Assembly: GCA_024707075.1 (NCBI GenBank)
Contig: JANQAK010000001.1
Location: 1,014,001 to 1,078,000 of the forward strand
Direction: 5' to 3'
DNA: 64,000 nt
From: Afipia sp.
Lineage (GTDB): Bacteria > Pseudomonadota > Alphaproteobacteria > Rhizobiales > Xanthobacteraceae
Under the pieces are notes generated by a model. The model worked only from the letters and a program-made list of their open reading frames with translations. It ran no database searches and was not told the origin of the DNA. Below are positions 43,693-54,442 of the stretch, one piece after another. A program made the translations under genes and the position numbers. Every line of letters starts with the position of its first letter. Within the stretch, counting starts at the first letter, position 1.

Positions 43693-44930
43693 GCGAAGAA
43701 CTCCTGCGCCTTCGTGAGGGCTCGTGCCAGCACATCAACCTCCTCGTGGGTGTTGTAGAGACCAAACGATGCCCGGCAGGTGGCCGTCACGCCGAATCGC
43801 TCCAGCAATGGCATGGCACAATGCGTTCCCGCCCGGACCGCGACACCGGCGCGATCGAGGACCGTTGCGAAATCATGCGCATGAGCGCTTTTCATTTCGA
43901 ACGACAGGATGGCGCCTTTCTCGGCCGCGGTCCCGATGATGCGCAACGAATTGATCTCACGCAGTTGCTCCTGGGCATATGCGAGCAGCGCATTTTCATG
44001 CGCCCTGATCCGGCTCTTGCCGATCGAGTTGATATAGTCGATGGCGGCGCCAAGTCCGATCGCCTGGACGATCGGAGGTGTCCCGGCCTCAAACCTATGC
44101 GGCGGCTGACCGTATGTAATGTGATCCCGGTGGACCTCACGAATCATCTCGCCGCCGCCATTGAATGGCGGCATCGTGGAGAGGTGCTCGTGCTTGCCAT
44201 AAAGCGCACCAATGCCGGTCGGTCCGTATAACTTGTGTCCGGTGATGACATAGAAATCGCAATCGATATCGCGGACGTCCACATCCATGTGAACGGAAGA
44301 CTGCGCACCGTCGACAAGCACCGGAATTCCCCGCGCATGCGCGATCCGGACCACGTCCTTCACCGGGACCACAGTGCCCAATACGTTGGACATTTGCGTG
44401 ATGGCGACCATTTTCGTCCGGTCGGTCAACAACTTTTCGAACTCGTCGATCAGGAAGTTTCCGCCTTCATCCACCGGCGCCCATTTGATGACGGCGCCCT
44501 GGCGCTCCCGCAAGAAATGCCAGGGAACGATATTGGCATGATGCTCCATGATGGAGAGCACAATCTCGTCGCCGGGCCCGATCCGCTCGCGGCCGAAGGT
44601 CTGCGCGACCAGATTGATCGCCTCGGTCGCGCCCCGGGTAAAAATAATTTCATCGCTGCGCCCGGCATTCAGAAAGCCGGCGACCTTTTCGCGGGCGCCC
44701 TCATAGCCTTCGGTCGCGGCATTGGCGAGATAATGCAGTCCCCGATGAACGTTGCTGTATTCTGATGTGTAGGCCTGCGTCAGGCGATTCAGAACCGCCT
44801 TGGGTTTCTGGGCAGAAGCAGCATTGTCCAGATAGACCAGTGGCTTGCCGTGAACCTGCATCGCGAGGATCGGAAAATCCTCACGGACCCGGCGGACGTC
44901 ATAGTTGCCGTTGCTCACTGCCGGGTGCAT
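43689..44930 (-). CDS. sufS: SufS cysteine desulfurase
   Basis: 413 aa, class II desulfurase: VYLDNAASAQKPKAVLNRL, SIMEHHANIVPWHFLRERQG, DGAQSSVHMDVDVRDIDCDF, ITGHKLYGPTGIGALYGKHE (Schiff-base Lys) and VRAGTHCAMPLLERFGV (catalytic Cys). Four bases lie between sufD and sufS. Provides sulfur for the Suf complex. Confidence 0.97.
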   Translation of the reverse strand: MHPAVSNGNYDVRRVREDFPILAMQVHGKPLVYLDNAASAQKPKAVLNRLTQAYTSEYSNVHRGLHYLANAATEGYEGAREKVAGFLNAGRSDEIIFTRGATEAINLVAQTFGRERIGPGDEIVLSIMEHHANIVPWHFLRERQGAVIKWAPVDEGGNFLIDEFEKLLTDRTKMVAITQMSNVLGTVVPVKDVVRIAHARGIPVLVDGAQSSVHMDVDVRDIDCDFYVITGHKLYGPTGIGALYGKHEHLSTMPPFNGGGEMIREVHRDHITYGQPPHRFEAGTPPIVQAIGLGAAIDYINSIGKSRIRAHENALLAYAQEQLREINSLRIIGTAAEKGAILSFEMKSAHAHDFATVLDRAGVAVRAGTHCAMPLLERFGVTATCRASFGLYNTHEEVDVLARALTKAQEFFA

Positions 44931-44934
44931 GGCT

Positions 44935-46275
44935 TCATCCTCGTCGTCCCAGCCAAGCCACCGTGGCGTCCATCAGCGCATCGCGAAGGCCGTCATGCTC
45001 GATGGTCTCGAGCACTTCGGCGGCGAATGCCTGAATCAACAATGCCTCCGCCTCCTTTTCCGGGATGCCGCGAGCCATGAGGTAGAACTTGAGCTGGTCG
45101 TCGAGGGTGCCCGTTGTGGCGCCATGGCCGCACTGGACGTCGTCGGCAAAGATTTCAAGCTCCGGCTTGCTATCGGCTTCCGCATTGTCTGACAGGAGCA
45201 GCGCACGGGACATCATCTTCGCGTCCGTCTTCTGCGCCTGCGGCCGAACCGTAATCTTGCCCTGAAATACGGCGCGGGCCTCATCGTCGACGACCATCTT
45301 GAAGACTTCGCGGCTCTGACAATTGGCTGCGGAGTGGTCAACGGTCAACGTGGCATCCGCATGCTGCCGGTCAGCCAGAAGGCTCAGGCCGCGCAGGTTC
45401 GTCTCGGTGCCTTCACCCGCAAGCAGCACGAACATCTGATTGCGGACAACGGAGCCGCCGATCGTGAAGCCCAGATCATTGAACTTTGCCCGCGCGCCGA
45501 TATTGACCAGAAGCGTCGCGATGTGGATGGCCGCGCTTCCCTCGCGCGTGATCTTGACATGATCGACCCGCGCTTCATCGCCGACCACCACTTGAAGCGC
45601 GGTGTTGACCTGATAGTCCGATTGATCGGGACCTTCATGGGTCTCGATGAGAGTCGCTCGGGCGCCGCCCCCAGCCACCACCAGCGATCTGGTCACCATC
45701 GCTGCCGGCGTCGCACTCGTATTGACGAAGGCAAGATGGATGGGCCTCTCGATGGTGACACCCGGTGAAATCGTGATGACGACACCGTCGCCTGCCAGCG
45801 CGGTGTTGAGGGAAAGCGCCGGATCGTCAGCGGGAACCGTTGGGCCGAGACCCTGCGACAGCAACGGCTCGTCCAGAGCCAGCGCTTCCGCCATCGGCCG
45901 AACAATGAGGCCGGTTTCGAGGTCCGCAAGATCGGACAACTCCGCCGCGAATGAACCATCGACGATAACCAGCCGCCGGAGGCCGAGCCCCGCCAGCACC
46001 TCCCCGGCATCGCGCGCACGGCTCTTTGCCGCGGCATCGGGCAGAGCAGCAAGCGGCTTGGCATCCCGCATCAGCCGCCGCAGGTCCGTATATCTCCAGG
46101 CTTCGACGCGGGAATGCGGCAGCCCCGCGAGGACAAAGTGATTGAAAGCGGCGGCACGCACCGCCGCAATGTCGCTGCCTCCCGGCAGGGCTTGCCGCGA
46201 CGTCGCGTAAACATCGACCAGGCCGAGTTCGGCTTCTGTCCTCACTGGGCGGATTCCGGCGTTCATGATCGTCAA
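44935..46275 (-). CDS. sufD: SufD, Fe-S scaffold component
   Basis: 446 aa. N-terminal variable part, then the beta-helix of SufB/SufD: VEAWRYTDLRRLMRDAKPL, VITISPGVTIERPIHLAFVN, YQVNTALQVVVGDEARVDHV and the C-terminal ADVQCGHGATTGTLDDQLKF, GIPEKEAEALLIQAFAAEV. ATG 46275 overlaps the sufC stop by 4 bases. Confidence 0.95.
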   Translation of the reverse strand: MTIMNAGIRPVRTEAELGLVDVYATSRQALPGGSDIAAVRAAAFNHFVLAGLPHSRVEAWRYTDLRRLMRDAKPLAALPDAAAKSRARDAGEVLAGLGLRRLVIVDGSFAAELSDLADLETGLIVRPMAEALALDEPLLSQGLGPTVPADDPALSLNTALAGDGVVITISPGVTIERPIHLAFVNTSATPAAMVTRSLVVAGGGARATLIETHEGPDQSDYQVNTALQVVVGDEARVDHVKITREGSAAIHIATLLVNIGARAKFNDLGFTIGGSVVRNQMFVLLAGEGTETNLRGLSLLADRQHADATLTVDHSAANCQSREVFKMVVDDEARAVFQGKITVRPQAQKTDAKMMSRALLLSDNAEADSKPELEIFADDVQCGHGATTGTLDDQLKFYLMARGIPEKEAEALLIQAFAAEVLETIEHDGLRDALMDATVAWLGRRG

Positions 46276-47030
46276 GCCGCCTGGTTCTGATACTGGGCGT
46301 ATCCAGTCGCTTCGAGTTCCAGAGCAAGCTCCTTGCCGCCGGTTCTCACGATCCGGCCAGCCGAGAGCACATGGACGATGTCCGGCACGATGTAGTCCAG
46401 CAGGCGCTGGTAGTGCGTGATCACAATCATGCCGCGCTCGCTTGAGCGCAACTGGTTGACGCCGTTGGCGACAACCTTCAGGGCGTCGATGTCGAGACCG
46501 GAGTCGGTCTCGTCGAGCACACAGAGAAGCGGTTCGAGCAGCGCCATTTGCAACGTCTCGTTGCGCTTCTTCTCGCCGCCGGAGAATCCGACATTGAGCG
46601 GCCGGCGCAGCATCTCGGCGTCAATGTTGAGTTTCTTGGCGATCTCGCGGACGCGCTTGAGCAGATCCGGAGACGACAGTTCCTCCTCGCCGCGCTTCCG
46701 GCGCTGGGCGTTATAGGCGGTGCGCAGGAACGTGATGGTGGCGACGCCGGGAATTTCCAGCGGGTACTGGAATGCGAGGAAGACGCCCTTGGCGGCGCGC
46801 TCGTCCGGTGCCATCGCCAGCAGGTCTTCGCCCCTGAACAGCACCTCGCCGCCGGTGATCTCGTAGCCCGGCTTTCCAGCCAGCACATAGGACAGCGTCG
46901 ACTTGCCTGCTCCGTTCGGACCCATGATGGCGTGGATCTCGCCGGCGTTCACCGTCAGATCCAGACCATTGAGAATCTTTCGCCCGGCGATTTCAGCCTG
47001 AAGGTTGCGGATTTCCAGGAGCGGCGTCAT
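46272..47030 (-). CDS. sufC: SufC, Fe-S assembly ATPase
   Basis: 252 aa ABC ATPase: Walker A IMGPNGAGKSTLSYVLAG, signature LNVGFSGGEKKRNETLQMAL, Walker B LLCVLDETDSGLDIDALK and ITHYQRLLDYIVPDIVHVL. ATG 47030 has GGAGGG 9 bases upstream; an upstream in-frame start would overlap sufB. Confidence 0.97.
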   Translation of the reverse strand: MTPLLEIRNLQAEIAGRKILNGLDLTVNAGEIHAIMGPNGAGKSTLSYVLAGKPGYEITGGEVLFRGEDLLAMAPDERAAKGVFLAFQYPLEIPGVATITFLRTAYNAQRRKRGEEELSSPDLLKRVREIAKKLNIDAEMLRRPLNVGFSGGEKKRNETLQMALLEPLLCVLDETDSGLDIDALKVVANGVNQLRSSERGMIVITHYQRLLDYIVPDIVHVLSAGRIVRTGGKELALELEATGYAQYQNQAA

Positions 47031-47067
47031 CGCGAATTCCCTCCGTTGCGTGTCTGGTCCAGCACAG

Positions 47068-48564
<1,497 letters not shown>

Positions 48565-48567
48565 TCG

Positions 48568-48777
48568 TCACTCCGCTCGCGTATTCGTTGCTTGGTTGTG
48601 ACGCGCACGCCAGCGCGCTTCCATTTCCAGATTATGATTTGAGCGCGCCAGCGTCACCGCGCCTGCAATCACGCGGCGGACCCGCAAATCTTCGCCGGAG
48701 ACCAGCGCCGCGAACAGCCCACCCAGCCACGCGATCAACCCGCTTGGCGCTCCAGTGTTGCTGCCATCGTGTGCCAT
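48568..48777 (-). CDS. Unknown small protein before sufB, 69 aa
   Basis: Reading SGLIAWLGGLFAALVSGEDL and RRVIAGAVTLARSNHNLEME; a short hydrophobic start, then basic. AAGGA is about 10 bases before ATG 48777. It fills the gap between the ferredoxin and sufB (stop 3 bases before the sufB start), so it may be translated. No family known. Confidence 0.45.
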   Translation of the reverse strand: MAHDGSNTGAPSGLIAWLGGLFAALVSGEDLRVRRVIAGAVTLARSNHNLEMEARWRARHNQATNTRAE

Positions 48778-48789
48778 CGCAGCGATTCC

Positions 48790-48984
48790 TTATGCAGGTA
48801 CGCAGGTATTTTCGACCGGGCACACCACCGCGCATTGCGGCGTATCGGAATGCCCGACGCACTCGGTGCATTTTTTCGGATCGATAATGTACATGTCATT
48901 CTTGAGACGGATGGCGGCGTTGGGACACTCGAACTCGCAAGCGCCGCATACCGTGCATTGTGAAGCGATGATTTTGTAGGCCAT
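48790..48984 (-). CDS. 2[4Fe-4S] ferredoxin (FdxN-like), suf-linked
   Basis: 64 aa: [20 protein letters not shown] and [20 protein letters not shown]; nearly the same layout as FdxN at 20637, so a paralogue. ATG 48984 has GGGAG 8 bases upstream. First gene of ferredoxin-(69 aa)-sufB-C-D-S. It presumably donates electrons to Suf assembly. Confidence 0.92.
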   Translation of the reverse strand: MAYKIIASQCTVCGACEFECPNAAIRLKNDMYIIDPKKCTECVGHSDTPQCAVVCPVENTCVPA

Positions 48985-49030
48985 CTCGTGACTCCCGACC
49001 GCGCATGCGATGCCGAACGCCATCTCCCTT

Positions 49031-49045
49031 TCAAGGGGCGTGCCA
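49031..49045 (-). promoter_or_regulatory. Sigma-54-like promoter of ferredoxin-suf operon
   Basis: The minus strand reads TGGCACGCCCCTTGA: perfect -24, -12 TTGA instead of TTGC. It lies 47 bases upstream of the ferredoxin start, in the nifA-ferredoxin gap. Confidence 0.65.
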
Positions 49046-49071
49046 AAAACCAGACCTTTGATTTGTATTAG

Positions 49072-50964
49072 TTATTTGCAGCGATTGTGGGTGAACGCGC
49101 TGTCGCGCCCACGACAGGCTGTCGCAAGTGCGACAGTCGGGATCAGGAGGTGCTTGACCTCGATGCCGTGCTTTTTCAGCGCATAGCCGATCTGGCGCGG
49201 CGTCAATCCGAGGATACGGGCGGCCTTGGCCTGGACCCAGCCCGACTTCTCCATCGCCGCGATGAAACGATCGCGATCAAGCATCTGTCCGCGGCTCCCA
49301 GCTCCCGAGCCAACCGGCGCATGAGCGGAGTCGGCGGCAGGTTGACTCGGCAATGTGCCCGGACTTATCCCATCGGCAGCAGCGGATGGCACCGGCAGCA
49401 CCGGAAGCGAGACCACAGGCCGCAAACGCGGCGGCGCCACCTCCGAATGGCCCTTCCACAGCATCGCGGACAAGCATTCGTTCCGGCGGCAGGCAAAATC
49501 ATCCATTACGATCGACGGACCATGCGCCAGGGTCGCGGTGCGCTGTACGCAATTCTCAAGTTCGCGGACATTGCCGGGGAAGCCGCAGCCCATCAGCACT
49601 TCCAGCGCACTCGCATCGAGCGACATGGTGCGGCCGTTCTCTTCATTGAACCGCTTGAGAAACTCGCCCGCCAGCGGCGGGATGTCGCCGCGCCGCTCAC
49701 GCAGCGGCGGCAGCAGCATCGGCACCACACTGATACGATAGTACAGATCGGCGCGGAATTCATTGCGCGCCACGGCTTCTTCGAGATTCCTGTTGGTCGC
49801 GGTCACAAGACGTACATCGACCTTGATGGTATGATTGCCGCCGACGCGCTCGAACTCCTGCTCTTGCAACACGCGCAGGAGCTTGGCCTGGAAGGCCGGA
49901 GAAATTTCCCCGATCTCGTCGAGAAACAGCGTGCCTTTGTCGGCGAGTTCGAAGCGCCCCTTGCGCGTATTAATGGCGCCCGTAAACGCTCCCTTCTCAT
50001 GGCCGAACAATTCGGACTCAAGAACGGATTCCGGCAACGCTGCACAGTTGATCTTGATGAAAGGGCCCTTGGCGCGGGGCGATAGCTCGTGAAGGGCCTT
50101 GGCGATCAATTCCTTGCCGGTGCCGGATTCGCCACGCAGGAGCACGGTGGAATTGGATTTCGCGACGATCATGATCTTGTCGAGCAACGAGCGGAGCGCA
50201 GGGCTGTCTCCGATGATGCCCTTGACATGAACCTTCTTGCGCTCCCTTGCCGGCTTGAGTTCCGACAATTCCTTCTGGAGACGATGGCTCTCGGCCATGA
50301 GCCGGTCGCGATCGCGCGAGACGACGCGATAGAGCTGAACGGTCTGGCCGATCAAATTGGCGATCATCGTGAGAAAGCGAACGTCATTGTCGAGACGGAA
50401 AACCGATCGGCCGTCCCAGACACGATCAATGGTCAGCGTTCCGACAACCTTTGCGCCAATGCGGATCGGCACACCGATGAACGAAACCCTGACGTCATCC
50501 GCCGCTCCGAGCAATGCTGCGTCGGTCGCGAACAAGGGATGTGTCGCGATGTTTTCTGCGACCAATGGCACAGCGGTCGCGACGATCTGCCCGATCGCCG
50601 TTTCCGGCAGGCGCGCCCGGTAGCGCTCGTCGGTTCCCTCGTTCCAGCCGATGCCGACGGTAATGTCCGGAATGTCGTCATCCGCCAACAGCGAAATCAC
50701 GCCATGCCGCATTTGCAGGAACGACGACAGAACATTGAGGACGTTTGAAAGCGTGGCCTCAAGCCTGTTTGGCGCGTTGAGGATCTTGGAAATCTCGTAG
50801 ATACCGGTGAGCGCGATCTCACTCAGCGGAATCAGCGGAGCGCCCGGTCGCGTTTCCAGTCTTTCGGCTTCAGATACATCAGCAGCGTGGGCCATACCGA
50901 TTTCTCCATCGTCCTGGACTTTCCCCGCCGACTTTTCTGAGTAATTCTTATTATCCTGTCTCAT
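49072..50964 (-). CDS. nifA: NifA, sigma-54-dependent activator of nif genes
   Basis: 630 aa. GAF domain about residues 60-210; AAA+ with Walker A GESGTGKE (~278), GAFTGA (~325) and TLFLDEIGEI; the inter-domain Cys motif C-x11-C-x19-C-x4-C (Cys460, 472, 492, 497) that makes rhizobial NifA oxygen-sensitive; and a C-terminal helix-turn-helix AARILGLTPRQIGYALKKH. A further ~25 residues follow the HTH (HLLIPTVALATACRG and on), whose DNA carries two NifA sites. An FNR/FixK box lies at 51110-51123 upstream, and fixR precedes on the same strand. Confidence 0.97.
   Translation of the reverse strand: MRQDNKNYSEKSAGKVQDDGEIGMAHAADVSEAERLETRPGAPLIPLSEIALTGIYEISKILNAPNRLEATLSNVLNVLSSFLQMRHGVISLLADDDIPDITVGIGWNEGTDERYRARLPETAIGQIVATAVPLVAENIATHPLFATDAALLGAADDVRVSFIGVPIRIGAKVVGTLTIDRVWDGRSVFRLDNDVRFLTMIANLIGQTVQLYRVVSRDRDRLMAESHRLQKELSELKPARERKKVHVKGIIGDSPALRSLLDKIMIVAKSNSTVLLRGESGTGKELIAKALHELSPRAKGPFIKINCAALPESVLESELFGHEKGAFTGAINTRKGRFELADKGTLFLDEIGEISPAFQAKLLRVLQEQEFERVGGNHTIKVDVRLVTATNRNLEEAVARNEFRADLYYRISVVPMLLPPLRERRGDIPPLAGEFLKRFNEENGRTMSLDASALEVLMGCGFPGNVRELENCVQRTATLAHGPSIVMDDFACRRNECLSAMLWKGHSEVAPPRLRPVVSLPVLPVPSAAADGISPGTLPSQPAADSAHAPVGSGAGSRGQMLDRDRFIAAMEKSGWVQAKAARILGLTPRQIGYALKKHGIEVKHLLIPTVALATACRGRDSAFTHNRCK
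49101..49135. promoter_or_regulatory. Two NifA activator sites inside the 3' end of nifA
   Basis: TGTCGCGCCCACGACA (49101-49116) and TGTCGCAAGTGCGACA (49120-49135) fit TGT-N10-ACA and lie within the last ~22 codons of nifA, 56-105 bases upstream of the ferredoxin-suf -24 element. Confidence 0.75.
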
Positions 50965-51109
50965 CTTCTCACGAATGTCGTGCCCAACTTGACTGCATCA
51001 CAGCAGAACATGAGGGCGTGAATTGCACATTTACTGTTCGCGGACCGGATCGTGAAACCCAGCAATTGCCGGCAAATAGGTCGTCCCAACCATTGTTTCA
51101 ATCTCCACA

Positions 51110-51123
51110 TTGATCTGGATCAA
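51110..51123. promoter_or_regulatory. FNR/FixK-type box upstream of nifA
   Basis: A perfect TTGAT-CTGG-ATCAA palindrome about 150 bases upstream of the nifA start and within 100 bases past the fixR stop. It suggests an internal, oxygen-responsive nifA promoter in the fixR-nifA gap. Confidence 0.75.
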
Positions 51124-51207
51124 ACGACCGCGGCTAAATTGACGGCACCCCGGTACTTTGCCGTTTCACGTCCGGTTTCTTCATCCGCCTCTTGAAAGGC
51201 GGACCGC

Positions 51208-52045
51208 TCAAACATGCTGTCCGCCATTGATCTTGATTTCCTCGCCGGTCACGTAGCTTGCCGCATCGGAACATAAAAAAGAATATCACCTTGGCGACTT
51301 CGTCCGGCGTGCCGATCCGGCGCATCGGGATAACGGGTGCCAGAAGCGCTTCGGCATCCGGCGACAGGATGTCGGTCTTGATCTCGCCCGGCGCTATCGC
51401 GTTCACGCGGATGCCATGGGGCGCGAAGTCGTGCGCCATTTCTCGCGTCAGACAGGCTAAAGCGGCTTTCGACGTCGCATACGCCGTGCCGGCAAAGGGG
51501 TGCACCCGTGAGCCGACGATTGAGGTGACGTTGACGACCGTCCCGCTGCCATCCTTCAACTCTTCGAACAGGCCGCGCGCGAGAAGGATCGGCGCCAGGA
51601 AATTAACATGAAAGACGTTCATCCACGTATCGACCGGCGTCGTCAGCGACGTGAGACGCCCTCCCTCGCAATTCTTCGGCGAAAATCCGGCGTTGTTGAT
51701 GAGCGCATGGAGCGGCATGCCGGCGAGGCGCGCCTTGATATCCTCAAGTGCGCGAGGCATTGCCCGGTGATCGCCGAGATCGACCTGAACATGATCGATT
51801 GCTCCCGCATCCCAAGGGCAAAGCTCGCCATCGAAGGGCTGGCGCGAGCATGTGATGATCCGCCAGCCCGCTTCGGAGAACAGCTTGACGGTCGCGTGCC
51901 CGATGCCGCGCGAGGCGCCGGTCAACACCATGGTCTTTTGCTCGGCCGAGGGCCGCTCAATTCCGGAGGGCGCACCAGGGAACGGACAGAGCACAATATT
52001 CTCCAGCGCCGATCCCCTACGCGGATCGCCGTTCGGGCTCGGCAT
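51208..52045 (-). pseudogene. fixR: FixR, short-chain dehydrogenase-like protein, frameshifted near the end
   Basis: SDR fold as in Bradyrhizobium FixR, which precedes nifA: MVLTGASRGIGHATVKLFSE (T-G-x3-GxG), LINNAGFSPKNCEGGRL (NNAG), and YATSKAALACLTREMAHDF (YxxxK), IAPGEIKTDILSPDAEALL. The frame breaks at the T-run near 51280 (IFFF...); dropping one T gives FFLCSDAASYVTGEEIKING and QHV at the end. 838 nt. Start ATG 52045 is uncertain. A promoter lies at 52124-52139. Confidence 0.85.
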
Positions 52046-52123
52046 TGAGCGTATCAACGGTGACAGCGGCTACGCGTTCTTCAAAACGCGTCGCATCGGA
52101 GATTTTCCGACGCTCAATGCGTT

Positions 52124-52139
52124 TGCATGATCCGGGCCA
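52124..52139 (-). promoter_or_regulatory. Sigma-54 promoter of fixR-nifA
   Basis: The minus strand reads TTGGCCCGGATCATGC: TGGCCC at -24, ATGC at -12, 10-base spacing; about 80 bases upstream of fixR. Confidence 0.65.
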
Positions 52140-52222
52140 ACCTAGCGAAATCCGGTTTTCGAGGGCGAAGTGATCCGATCGGCTGAGGCGCGAACCGAAT
52201 TTGAAGCACCGCACCAATGGAA

Positions 52223-52238
52223 TGTCGATTTCCCGACA
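52223..52238. promoter_or_regulatory. NifA activator site between fixR and fmdB-type genes
   Basis: TGTCGATTTCCCGACA fits TGT-N10-ACA and lies between the divergent promoters at 52124-52139 and 52300-52315, consistent with autoregulation of fixR-nifA. Confidence 0.75.
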
Positions 52239-52299
52239 CATCCCGTCATGTTCGATACAAAGCGCGCCGTTTGGGGTCCATCGCGAAGTGGTCCGGACT

Positions 52300-52315
52300 T
52301 GGTCCGGTTCCTGCA
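52300..52315 (+). promoter_or_regulatory. Sigma-54 promoter of fmdB-type gene
   Basis: TGGTCCGGTTCCTGCA: TGGTCC at -24, CTGC at -12, 10-base spacing; 51 bases before ATG 52366. Confidence 0.65.
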
Positions 52316-52365
52316 CGACCGGCTGTGCTGGAATTTCCAAACGAACCGAACGGAAGGCGCGGGTT

Positions 52366-52593
52366 ATGCCGCTTTATAGTTTCCATTGCACGAAGTGCGA
52401 CAAGGATGTCGAGTTGCTGATCAGCTCTTCCGACACGCCCATTTGTCCGGCGTGCGGCAGTAAAAAGCTGGAGCGCCTGGTGTCCCGCACAGCGCCGCCA
52501 GGCAAGAGTAAAGGCATCATAAAATCCGCGAGGGCGCAGGCGGCCCGCGAGGGGCATCTCAGCAATTACAGCCGCTCCGAACGCCGACGCTGA
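52366..52593 (+). CDS. FmdB-type zinc ribbon protein
   Basis: 75 aa: YSFHCTKCDKDVELLISSSD, PICPACGSKKLERLVSRTAP with C-x2-C...C-x2-C, then a basic tail ending SRSERRR. FmdB family members are proposed regulators. ATG 52366 has GGAAGG 8 bases upstream. Divergent from fixR and at the right border of the nif island. Confidence 0.85.
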   Translation: MPLYSFHCTKCDKDVELLISSSDTPICPACGSKKLERLVSRTAPPGKSKGIIKSARAQAAREGHLSNYSRSERRR

Positions 52594-53065
52594 CCGTTTC
52601 AGCTTTTTGGTTCGTGCCGAACGCACTCCACTCGCTTAATTAGTCTTCAGGGAGGTTACGAGCGGACGCCTTTCCCGGCATCCGCGTGTGTGAAAAATCC
52701 TGATTTTACGGGGGATAGCTTGGGAAATTCAGACGCTTCTGAAATTGGCGGGCCGAAGCCGACAAAACGGAGAACGACGTTTACGCTATAGCCCTCCAAA
52801 TTAAAGACTGAAAATCAACCGTAGTATCTTGAAATTTAAATCAATCTTTCGGCTTCCGCTATCAGCCTCCGTTATGTCGGAGCTTGGCAGTCCCAGCCCT
52901 TGTCGAAAAAGGAGCAGTCATCTCGTTGCCTTTCAGCCATCACACCAGATACCCTCTTCGTGATCGGTAAGGCTATGGGGGTCACGGCGGTATCGCGAAC
53001 ACGATGAGATTGCCGTCTGGACCGCATGATTCAGCGTACAATATTTGCCGAGGAAGATTCGGAAT
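52594..53065. other. Gene-free stretch at the right edge of the nif island
   Basis: About 470 bases with lower G+C than either side. I see no open frame with a ribosome site, no -24/-12 element, no NifA site and no clear hairpin. Confidence 0.6.
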
Positions 53066-53790
53066 ATGTCGAGAACGAATCGTCTATTTGAGCTGATCAA
53101 CATGCTGCGCGCACGCAGGACGCCCGTTACGGCCCTATATCTAGCGCATGAACTGGGTGTCTCGCAGCGGAGCATATACCGAGACATTGAAACGTTGCGT
53201 TCGCTCGGAGCGCCTCTCGATGGACAAGCGGGTATCGGCTATTGTTTGAGAGAAGGCTTTTTCTTCCGGAATTCGCATTTTCACCCGACGAACTGGACGC
53301 GTTGATCCTTGGTCTGGGCTGGGTGCGCCAGCGGGCCGATCCTGCCTTGGCACAATGCAGTGAAAGCGCTTTGGCAAAAATACTTTCCGCGAGAAACAAC
53401 GGTTCCTCGATGAGCGATGAGGCACCTGCTCTCGTAACGGCGGCCTCGGCGTCTGAGCGCGTGGACCCTCCGCAGGCCGCTTTGTTGCGAGATGCCATTC
53501 GTCGGCAGCGTAAAGTCGCGATCAGCTATGAAGACGCTCAAGGCTCGTTGTCGGATCGCACCATCTGGCCGATCGCCATCGTCTATTTCGACGACGTGCG
53601 TGTATTGGCGGCCTGGTGCGAACACAGATCGGCCTTCCGTCACTTCCGCGTCGATCGTTTGCATGTGAAGACGATTTCGGAGGAACGCTACCCCGGGCGA
53701 CGCCAATCGATCATAACGCAGTGGCGGCGGCAGGATCGTGACTGGCGTTCGATCCTGACAGTTTCTGACACATCGACGCGCTACCAATGA
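53066..53790 (+). pseudogene. YafY-type (HTH-11/WYL) regulator, frameshifted
   Basis: Helix-turn-helix N-terminus: LFELINMLRARRTPVTALYL, LGVSQRSIYRDIETLRSLGA, then LDGQAGIGYCLREGFF. After a break in the T-run near 53260, the WYL part continues LPEFAFSPDELDALILGLGW and VYFDDVRVLAAWCEHRSAFR, HFRVDRLHVKTISEERYPGR. The total is one base short of a continuous frame (725 nt). AGGAAG precedes the ATG. Paired with the DUF1330 gene, 41 bases downstream. Not nif-related. Confidence 0.8.
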
Positions 53791-53831
53791 CGGGCGCACT
53801 CACTCCCGGTGCCATGTCAAAGGAGCGATAA

Positions 53832-54203
53832 ATGGTTTCATTTTCACCTGCCGCGTTCGACGCCTTCCTGAGCGAAGATGAGGATTCAGCCGTTGTAATG
53901 TTGAATCTCCTGCGGTTCGAGCCCGATGGCGGCCGAGAAAAATATTTGGAATATCTACAAATGGCTAAGCCAATCCTGGCTCGATTTGGTGCGAAAATCC
54001 TATTCGGCGGCGATGGTCTGCCGGTGCTCACGACAGGGCAAGCACAGGAATGGGATGCCGCTGTGCTGGTCCAGTATCCGCGCCGATCCGCATTCAAGAA
54101 TATGATTGATGATCCGGAATACCATGTTGCATTTAAAGTTGGAGTAGCAGCAATTGCTGATATTGTGCTTCAACCTCTGAAGCGTAGCGACAGTCTGATG
54201 TGA
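53832..54203 (+). CDS. DUF1330 family protein
   Basis: 123 aa: EDSAVVMLNLLRFEPDGGRE, KYLEYLQMAKPILARFGAK, ILFGGDGLPVLTTGQAQEWD, DPEYHVAFKVGVAAIADIVL. Ferredoxin-like stress-responsive fold of unknown substrate. It is likely controlled by the adjacent YafY-type regulator. Confidence 0.75.
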   Translation: MVSFSPAAFDAFLSEDEDSAVVMLNLLRFEPDGGREKYLEYLQMAKPILARFGAKILFGGDGLPVLTTGQAQEWDAAVLVQYPRRSAFKNMIDDPEYHVAFKVGVAAIADIVLQPLKRSDSLM

Positions 54204-54442
54204 CGCGAGGATTTTGATTGCCGCGCCCATCGAAAATAAACGGTCGCGCGGCACTTCAAATGCCGCACTTCAAATATAGAATTCATAGACGGCGTTCGGT
54301 CAGTTGGGTGTTTCGGGAAAAGCCGCTGCGGCATGCGAGGCTCAATTGGTCAGGACAACACGTACCTTGAATGAAGGTCACAATCGTCTGAGCCCGGCGA
54401 GCCTCCGCTAGGCCCAGGCATTTGCTGCAAGACTTGCAAATC

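Noticed and set aside
52594-53065. Search for CRISPR, insertion sequences or integrases across the window
   Set aside because: No direct-repeat arrays and no transposase or integrase reading frames were seen.
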